Assembly (NCBI RefSeq): GCF_003086295.3
Contig: NC_092040.1
Coordinates: 1,426,001-1,490,000 of the forward strand
Direction of reading: 5' to 3'
Length of the DNA stretch: 64,000 nt
DNA from: Arachis hypogaea
Lineage: Eukaryota > Streptophyta > Magnoliopsida > Fabales > Fabaceae
A model generated the notes under the pieces. The model made no database searches. It saw nothing but the letters and a program-made list of their open reading frames with translations, and had not been told where the DNA came from. Below are positions 55,596 to 64,000 of the stretch, in pieces; position 1 is the stretch's first letter; the number at the start of each line of letters is the position of its first letter. Position numbers and translations under genes: made by a program.

Positions 55596-55779
55596 ATGTA
55601 TGTGTAATAAAATGCAAGGTGATGCAATTTAACCTAACATATAGTGCAATAAATAATAATGTTGAATTTATTTATAGTAAAGTTTATACATGGATGGAAG
55701 AATGAGAAGTAGGAAGCAATAGGCACAGTTCTGGGCACTGCTTAGTTTCACAGTGATAGCATAGTCTACACACACACGC

Positions 55780-56110
55780 ATTCATTCATTCTTTCTTGAC
55801 TCATAAAACTCACACATTCACATAACAAGAGAAAAGAAGAGAGAAGAAAGCCCATTATTTATTCATCATTACACTATGATATGAGAGAGAGAGAGAGTAC
55901 ACGTGTCACGTCAACGTCGTGGAACGACAATTGAATTGAATGAAGGGAAGGGTTTTTGTGTGAATGAATGATATTTCTGAGATGGAAAACGACCACTGAT
56001 TCTCATTCATTCATTCATCAAAACTCTCCTTCCCACTTTTCACGCTCTTGTTTTCACCCATACACTACGCTACCCGCTTATGCGTCGTCGTTTTGCTTTT
56101 AGTACCTCGA
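55780..56110. promoter_or_regulatory. GC-richer island with G-box, no gene seen
   Basis: Stands out from the surrounding AT-rich DNA. It contains TACACGTGTCACGTCAACGT (55899-55918), with a CACGTG G-box and ACGT cores, a GA run just before it, and ATTCATTCATTC repeats. It looks like promoter or leader DNA, but no downstream coding exon was recognised. Confidence 0.35.
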
Positions 56111-56429
56111 GACGCTTCTTTTTTCTTTTTCTTTTTTTTTTATTTCATTAAAAAAGTTGCAGTGTGTGAGGGTCCATGTTAGCTCAGTAGCTGACACTGT
56201 GTGTGTTGCATCGAATTTTCATGCAAATCAATTTAATGTTCAGTATTCATGTCAGACACCATGCACAAATATTATTAAATACTTCACACAAATAAATACT
56301 CCTATTTTTTAATTATCTTCATTTTCTTTATTACCACCAAACCTAAACATGTATATTAGTATTCTTATTTCTTCAATAGTAAATGTAAAAAATTAGTCTT
56401 GTATTGGAGAAAACAAAAATAAAAAAAAA

Positions 56430-56730
56430 AGTTTAATTACTCTGTTGGTCTTTATAGTTTGTAAAAATTTTAATTAGATTTCTATATATTTTTTTCTTTA
56501 ATTGAATCCTTGCACTAAATTTTATTTTTAATTAAGTCTCTATACTTTTTTTTCTTTTAATTGGATCTCTGTCCAATTTTTTTTTAATTGGGTCCCTATA
56601 TAATTAAACTAATTACGGTTAAGAAGGACCTAATTGAAAAAAAATTAGTACATGGACCCAATTAAAAAAAAATATAGGGACCTAATTGAAAATTTTGAGA
56701 AACTATAAGGACTAATAGAGTAATTAAACC
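56430..56730. mobile_element. Foldback MITE, GTTTAATTACTCTGTTGGTC family, copy 2
   Basis: Starts GTTTAATTACTCTGTTGGTC and ends AAGGACTAATAGAGTAATTA AAC. Same arm order as 35656-35960, including TTGGGTCCCTATA with its complement TATAGGGACCTAATT. No coding capacity. Confidence 0.75.
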
Positions 56731-58461
56731 TTAAAAAAATTCATAAATTTAATATCTTCAAATTTAATTTTTCAGTAGTCCAATACATAGTATACATTTG
56801 GCCTAATATTATTCAAAAATACATGTGATTTTGATTAAAAAATAATAACAAAGATGGAATTTGAATTTTTAAATTTTAGTTAGTTGAAAATGATTTTGTA
56901 AAATTAATATTTAATTCCAATTTATCCTAAATAATAGTCTCCTAAATTTAACTATATAATGTAATTTGATCTTTTAAATTTGATTATGCCATTTAATTTG
57001 CCTTCTCAATTTACGATATCAAATTTGAGATATCAAATTGAGTTAATTGAAATTTAAGAAACTGAACTGAGTCTTTATTACTCATAAAAATATATTATCC
57101 TTTTTTACTTTTATTTTATAGGTAACATTTATAAATTTTAATTTATCCTCACCACCTAGATTAATTCTAGAATTAAACAGTCCTATATAATTCTTTGGAT
57201 TAATCTACAGATATGTACTTGCTTGATCCAGTTGTCACACCATAATATAATTAGAGCAAAAATATTATTTGTACAATAAAATTAGGCATTAATGTATATA
57301 TTTATAAATACATGTATAATTTAATTTATTTTAAATTTGTATTTATATTTCAACAAATTTTGGTGACTAATTTTAATATACACGTAACATAATCAAATTA
57401 GGGCCTTAATATATAATTGTCTAGCAATCTTCACGTCTTGAACTATTTTTTGGAGTTGAAACACGTCCACTTAATTATTATAATATTTATTGTGCTTTAA
57501 TTTATTACTTATATCTATATTTATTTTTACCAGAATGATCAGTGATTGCAGAATTGCAGTTGATTTCACCGGAACGTACCAAGGGGCCTAGACTAGTGGG
57601 AAGTGTGTGAATCATTTTTTTAAATAAATAAATTAAAAAAAAGAGTAAAAAAGGCCTTAGCAGATTTATGGAAAGAGTCTATTATGAAACCAGGGTTTTG
57701 AGGCATTGATATATTTGAACAAGTTTGTATGGTGATTTTTAGATAGAAAAAAAAAAAGGTTAATTGTTATTGTACGTATATATGAACATAATATAATGTA
57801 GTGGTATGATATGGTATGGTACGTATGTATGGGTCATTTTAATTGATGGTCCCAAACACAGACATGGAGTAACAATGTTGGAGCTACCTTCACCTTAAAT
57901 CAATATATTTTCTTGATGATCAGTTACATCTTATTATTATTTTGATGTGAGACTTCACTGGAATTGGTATAAATATATAACTTGTATTTACATAGCCTTA
58001 TATATTATTTTCTACATTATTATATATAAATATGCAACTGCTTTGTTTCATGATTTTTAGTATGTGATATATATTGGTTCAGCTAGAGTTTGAGTTTGAC
58101 CAATGTTTATTTACATGTAATTAACAAGCTCTATGAATTGTCATTAAATATATTCATTAGGAGTTCTTGGGAGTATAATTATGATTTTATTTTATTTTTT
58201 TAAAAAGAAGGATTATTTGTTATATGTACTCTATCTTTTCTTGATCACTAATACCTACTCCAACAATATAGATAACAGGGAAGTAATATAATATATGTTC
58301 CTTCCACTTTTGAAGCTAAAGTGTTTGTTTCTTTTTTATTTTATATTAACAAATCTATGATGAAAATAATGCTTCAAAAGATGTTTATCTTCTAGCTGCT
58401 AAAATTACTAAAATAAGAAAAATTAAAACAAAAAAGAAATACAACGTTTTAGCATATAATA

Positions 58462-58510
<49 letters not shown>

Positions 58511-59740
58511 AGTATATATAATTTTTCTAGAGATTAAAAAAATAAAAAATATTATATATATATACTAAAATTAACAACTAAATAATCAATCATCAAAATA
58601 AATAAATATTTAATAAATAAATAATCAAATTTATTACAGTAGTATAATAAAATAATTTATGAAAATCCAAATTCATATTTTAATATATAACTTAATTACT
58701 ATTCATTTAATATAATAATTGTATAAAGAAATTACATTAATTTTTTTGTTCATGGAATTGAGCTACATTTACTAAATGCTTTACATTGATTTATTTTTCA
58801 CGATCAAAATGTAATTGGTACAGTTACAATAAGATTATAAGAGTTTAATTTTAATCATGTGCTAATTATTATTCAGTAAATATTTTGATTATATAAAACA
58901 AATCCTAATTAATTAGATATTAAGAATGACGAGTAAGACACATACATTTTGGCTAATGAATTATAATTTAAATGACATTGTTTTCTTATATTTACCTAAA
59001 AAGTCGCGAGTTGGAATGTCTCTATCTTTAATTAAAAAAAAGAAAAAGACACATGCATGTTGTATGTAGAGAGGAAGAAGAAAGTTTTGATTAGTTGATG
59101 GCGTTAATTAATTAATTAAAAGGAAAATAGAAGGGGAAATTAAATAAAAATAAAAATAGAAATAGAAAAAGACAAAAGAGAGAAATTAACAAAAATTGAG
59201 GCTATGGAGATGGGGAAGGTGTTAGAATACAAGACGACGCATAATAAGGCGAGATTCTCGCGGGAGCCAAAGGGCATCATTCTCTTTTCTTTTTCAGAGA
59301 GAGAAATAAAAGAACCACAATTTGGAACCATATCATCATCATATAATATATAATAACAAATAATACCAACAAAGTCATAGCGTTATTCAAAAACAATTTA
59401 GACCTATGTCTTCCATATCCCTTGCACGTGACACCCGAATTGACATCTCAAACATATATATTTATTATTTTTTATAGAGAAAAAAGAGTGTGAAAAGGAG
59501 TGGAAGTGAACAAGGGTATGCATGTTGTGGTAACTAGTAGGTCAAACACATACACAAATTTATTAATTAATACATATTTAACAAACATATGTTCATTTTA
59601 TTATAGAGTAATTTCAACCCGTTAATAAAAATACTTTAATAATATTATTTTTTTATATATAATTTCTAACGAGACAATGGAGTTAGTTTAATTAAATAAA
59701 TCATTGAAATTTGTAGTATGTGATAGAATAAGAAGAATTG
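56731..59740. other. AT-rich intergenic region, no gene seen
   Basis: Holds an (AT)n run at 58464-58508 and scattered GC-richer words. The minus-strand frame at 59140-59331 has no motif or exon context. Confidence 0.4.
58464..58508. repeat. (AT)n microsatellite
   Basis: About 44 bp of pure AT dinucleotides. Confidence 0.95.
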
Positions 59741-59759
59741 AGAGAGAGAGAGATTGAAG

Positions 59760-60025
59760 AGGGCACAAAGAACGAGGTAACATAAAATGATTTAGCAATC
59801 CATTGCTTTATGATTGACCTCTCTCTGACCACATGACATTGCCACCGCACTGTCGTTTTAAGCCTCAGACCTAAGCAGACACCCTTTGTCCTTTCACATC
59901 TTCAATACTACGGGCACTCCGGGCAGGACAGAGAATGTGACCATACCCTCCTTCCCCTTATTCAACCCTATTCCTCTCCTTCTCTGCCCGGCATTCAAGC
60001 CGGGCTCTTTTCTTCTCTCTCTCCA
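59760..60025. other. GC-richer island with a short perfect hairpin
   Basis: About 260 bp of mixed composition in AT-rich flanks. It contains GCCCGGC-ATTCAA-GCCGGGC (59987-60006), a perfect 7-bp GC stem with a 6-nt loop, and a nearby CCGGGCAGG (59919-59927). No open frame with family motifs. It could be conserved non-coding DNA or a leader of an unrecognised transcript. Confidence 0.35.
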
Positions 60026-61383
60026 ATGCTATTCAACACTAATAATAATTAGTATCTAACTTAGATTAGTCTAATAATTAACTTATTATTAAAATTTAAA
60101 TTTTATTTTATATTTATAAAAATTTATTGACTAACGATAAATTTTTAAATAAAATTATGATTCATAACACATTAATTTTTACTTTGTCAAATTGAAAAAT
60201 ATCGTAAAAAAAATATCTTTTAGTTAATATCACAAAAGTTCAGTTTGGATAAATAATTAAATTTAATCTTTTAAAAAAATTAGTTTAAATAATATATATT
60301 TATATTAAAAATATTTTATAAATAAATTATTTTATATTTAATTTTTTAGTTTTAAAGTACTTATTTAAAAAAAATATAATAAAAAAATTTATTACAAAAA
60401 AAATTATTTTTTTAAACGTTTTTATAAGTAGTTAAATAATTTTTTAAAAATTATAATTTCATTTTAAAAATTATACTATATATTAATATTACTATTTTTT
60501 ATAAATAAAAAAATTCAAAAAAATAAATTTTAAAACTTCTCAAATAGGTTCTGATCTAGTATACATTTCTTAATACGTTATTATTATTATTATTAATGGT
60601 GAGTAATGTTGGTAAAATGAGGGGTATGTTTGGGAATAGAAGAAGAAGTGAGGGGGCAGAGTGGTATTTGTGAAAGATGAGGGGGGTGGGTGACAAAAGT
60701 TGTCAGTGAGAGACAGAGAGTCAGAGTGAGTGATGACTTTATCTTTATCCCAAAGCTTCTCTGAACTTTGAATCATTCATTCATAATTACTTCCTTTTAA
60801 ATACTTTTGTCCATCGATGTGACCTTTGCGAAAACATTTTATCTTTCTTCTGTTCACCCTTCACTCCATCACTCCCTACTGTATATCCTCCTTTTTTTTT
60901 CATCTACTAATAATATTATTTACCGTTCTACCCTTTAAAAAAAATTTTAATGAGTACAATAATAGAACTTTTTTATTTTTAATATTAAAAAAATATATGT
61001 ATCACAAAGAATAATAAGAAGAAATATAAAAGTAAAAAATTTAGATATAAAAAAAATTAAAAAATTAGATTTGGGTTTGTATTTTTTTTTACAATATGTA
61101 TATTAGTAAAATCTCATCATAAAATCTAACTCTAGATTTCTTATCTATATATAAAAAAAATACCCAATATATCTATAACAATGAATAATACATTATGTTT
61201 GCCTATTTCTGAAAAAATTAGCCACAATAATATTGTAATTACTATAATAAATAATTTACTCTTTTATTAATTTTTTAAAATAGAAATTATAATTATAACA
61301 TAAATGTAGATGCATGCATATATATGTTTATTTAGATAGATGCAAATACACACACATGTGTATTTGGACCACTTTTCTCATGA

Positions 61384-61443
<60 letters not shown>

Positions 61444-61982
61444 GTATATATTATAGGGCTGTTCATATCACAGGCTGACCAAAAGAGAGGACCCTAATAA
61501 GCAGCTGCTGCTGCTGTGAGAAGAAGAAGAAGAATTCAAAAGGATAATTCTTTAGACATGCATATGCCAGTGCTTCTGTGGACCATTCTAAATTAAATAA
61601 AAACAACACACCAACATGACCCATCATTCATCATCTTCATTATCATATATCTCTTTTAATTTAAATCCAATTTACTTTTATTTAATTTCTCAACACATGC
61701 TTATTATATATTTTCTCCAGGTGACTTTTTCTAATGAATATATTATACACACACATATGTTGTACTTGTACATGTTAATGTTAATCCTTCAAGTTTAATT
61801 ATTCTATATACTATTGTCTAATTAGAATATCGTACTTTTATAAAATTAAATAGATTTTAATTTAAGAATTTTTTTTTAGCACAAGTACTTTTTGCACTAT
61901 TGTTTAATTATATGGTTGTATTTATAAAAGGAATTATACTAATATTACATTACATATTTTATACTAGTTTTACTTTTTTTCT
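60026..61982. other. AT-rich intergenic region, no gene seen
   Basis: Contains a purine-rich, less AT-rich patch (60600-60840) and an (AT)n run (61385-61437). No coding structure. Confidence 0.4.
61385..61437. repeat. (AT)n microsatellite
   Basis: About 52 bp of pure AT dinucleotides, then TGTATATGTATATA. Confidence 0.95.
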
Positions 61983-62123
61983 GGTGAAAACTTAGGTGAA
62001 GTCGAATTCACGTGAAGTTGATATTTAAGAGTCGTTAGATGAAAAATTAGTCAAATCAGTCAAATCATTTAATGGATTTCAGGTATCAACTTTACGTGAA
62101 GACGACTGCACCTGAATTTTCAA
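61983..62123. mobile_element. Foldback MITE, GTGAAGTCGAC family, copy 5
   Basis: Left GGTGAAAACTTAGGTGAAGT, CACGTGAAGTTGATATTTAA, GAGTCGTTAGATG; right TATCAACTTTACGTGAAGAC, GACTGCACCTGAATTTTCAAC. Same architecture as the copy at 51466-51610, including the ATTAGTCAAATCAGTCAAAT loop region. Confidence 0.78.
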
Positions 62124-64000
62124 CTTTTTTTTCTACGAATACCTTAGGTTTTTGGTTGTATACAAGTTGCACCGTTTTGTCTTGGTGATTAATATATATA
62201 CTTTTGTTAGTATATATATATGCATGGTTGATGCTTGGAATGCAAAAAAATTAAATGGAATTGGTCAGTGTATATTGCAGTGCCACTACCATATAATGGG
62301 TCCATTGTAAATGCCAATAATGTGATGAAACAATAAATTAAAGAGCAGAAGAGTGTATGTGTACGTGTGACACCCATTTATTTTGAATTAAAAAAAAAAA
62401 CAAAAAAGAAATGCAATATTATTTGACCCATTAATATTCAGATATGAACAGTGGAGGAAAAAAGAAAACAAAAATCTCACACTGAAAGATAACTTTGTCT
62501 TGTCTGAAGATACCATAACATATATAGATATGTTTCTTTCTTCAGCCAGCGAACTAGTTAGTTATTAATCACATATATTCACTAGAATTCTCTATTTTGT
62601 TGGTTATATATATGTATGTGCTTTCCAAATTCCAGATTGGACATTATTATTACTATATAATAATATAATAATAAATGCGAGTCAGTTTTGTTTATTTATT
62701 TTATGATAAAGTTGAAACAAAATGAATTATTGGTGGATTGGATATTTGTATAAAATTCGCACCGGAATTAGAATCATGGAATGAGAATGGGATTTTGGCA
62801 GTTCAAAGAGAGAGAGAGAGAGAGAGAGGATGATATAAATATGAGAGTATATGATTTAAATTAAGACAAGACAAGAAGTAGCAAACAAAAGATTATAATG
62901 AAAACTAATAACTACAAATACAAAGTTCACAAATTCATTAATTAGAGAGCATTGATACGTAAATGTTTGCCAGAATTCTTGAGAGAAAAAAACTATGGGT
63001 ACCATTGGGTGAAAATGAAATGGCAGGATCCACTTTTATGTCTAAGAGTTGACAACATGTCACATCATTCTAGCAACCTCAAGTTTAGCAAAAAAAAAAA
63101 AAAAAAAAAACTGAGTTTTCACCATTTTTTTTCTTAATTAAAATAATGATGTTTTGATTTTTGAACTTGAGAATTGAGATGTGTATGTAATGCCAAAGTA
63201 TCAAGCGTTCATGTATTGAGGAGTGATAAATATTTATGATAATATAATATAATTGCTTATGCATTACACTAATTTCTTTTTGTTTTTTAGAATATTTTTT
63301 AATCTGATAAATCAAAAGACAAATTTAATAAAATTTTATTTAAGAAGTTGTTATTAAATATATAAAATAGAATTTAAATCTTAATATTTATTTAGACAGA
63401 CTAATAAATTAATTATTCAACCAACTTAAATTTAGTGAGCTCTTACTCTTTTTTTTTTTTTTTGGTATATGGTGAGCTCTTACTTTTATCTATGATTGAT
63501 GTTTTTTTAGTTGAAGAACTGTTTTTTGGTGCAAAATATTAAGTGTTCTGGATTTAAACGAAAATAATTCCTTTTTCAACAAGTAAGGTCCATAGTCAAG
63601 ATATACATAAAGGCCCATATCATATGATCACCGCAAAAAAGGACAAAAAATGCTAGGGCCCACAAATATAGGAACTGCTTATGACACCCATAAATAATTT
63701 TAAATAAAAATCAAACAGTGGATTTATATTTTTAAAACATTGGGTTGCATTCTGGCCCGTTTGCTCCAGTACAAAAAAAAAAAACCGAAAAGAAAGAAAA
63801 CAATTTGGACAAACATATAAAATATTATAATTTTATTTCATATATAAAAATAAATTTTTTAAATGTTTTTTTTGTTATTTTTTTATTTTAGATCACTATA
63901 ATTATTGCAATCATTATTACACTTACCTAGAAAATATGATAATAGAAGAATGGAAAACTTCTGGAAAAAAAAACTTCCATTTTGATGAAATAATTAAAAT
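62124..64000. other. AT-rich intergenic region, no gene seen
   Basis: Contains a (GA)n run at about 62805-62829 and a poly(A) run at 63091-63110. Open frames here are chance. The window ends in AT-rich DNA. Confidence 0.4.

Noticed and set aside
59140..59331. Minus-strand 63-aa frame with Ser/Phe-rich sequence
   Set aside because: No homologous motif, no exon context and flanked by A-rich repeats.
59987..60006. GC hairpin as a transcription terminator
   Set aside because: Intrinsic hairpin terminators are a bacterial feature and this is plant nuclear DNA; kept only as an unexplained structure.

Overview
The window is plant nuclear DNA: intron-rich genes with GT-AG introns, very AT-rich intergenic DNA, long (AT)n microsatellites, many MITE-like foldback elements, and Copia, chromovirus, Mutator, CACTA and Helitron debris. 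The recognisable repeats (a 3.2-kb Tekay/FIDEL-like LTR, a MULE with a PB1-like first domain, short foldback MITEs with CACGTGAAGTCGAC termini) point to a legume, most likely Arachis (peanut group). The species call is inference from remembered repeat families, not a database match.

Only two intact protein genes are supported, both on the + strand. (1) At 1.6-7.4 kb lies a JMJ13/JMJ706-type histone demethylase: 11 coding exons, 843 aa, with JmjN, JmjC and C5HC2 zinc finger in order and the Fe(II)/2-oxoglutarate residues intact. Its start codon is the last three bases of exon 1, and the leader holds two short upstream ORFs. (2) At 37.7-42.4 kb lies a KANADI2-type GARP transcription factor: 6 exons, 386 aa, with the family's N-terminal motif, GARP DNA-binding domain and EAR-like C terminus. 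Both are developmental regulators (chromatin/flowering and abaxial organ identity). Nothing in the sequence couples them, and they are separated by about 30 kb of repeats.

Between and after the genes: a decayed MULE transposase remnant (13.0-14.6 kb); a decayed Ty1-copia element (17648-26152) with both LTRs, a tRNA-Met-type primer-binding site and an imperfect TSD, interrupted by a 3162-bp insertion (20708-23869) that looks like a chromovirus solo LTR with a perfect 5-bp TSD; a tandem duplication carrying a MITE (33.9-34.5 kb); a pseudogenised Helitron helicase with a recognisable 3' terminus (44.2-46.05 kb); two long-TIR elements with related ends, at 46343-47220 (GC-rich cargo) and at 49696-50438 (almost a complete palindrome); and several short foldback families in multiple copies. 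From 47 kb to the end I see no gene, only AT-rich DNA with repeats and a few GC-richer patches (about 55.9, 59.9 and 60.6 kb).

I did not find a clearly new biological system. The most interesting observations are the start-codon/intron/uORF arrangement of the demethylase gene, the nested LTR structure, the long hairpin-forming elements, and unexplained GC-richer islands in the gene desert.
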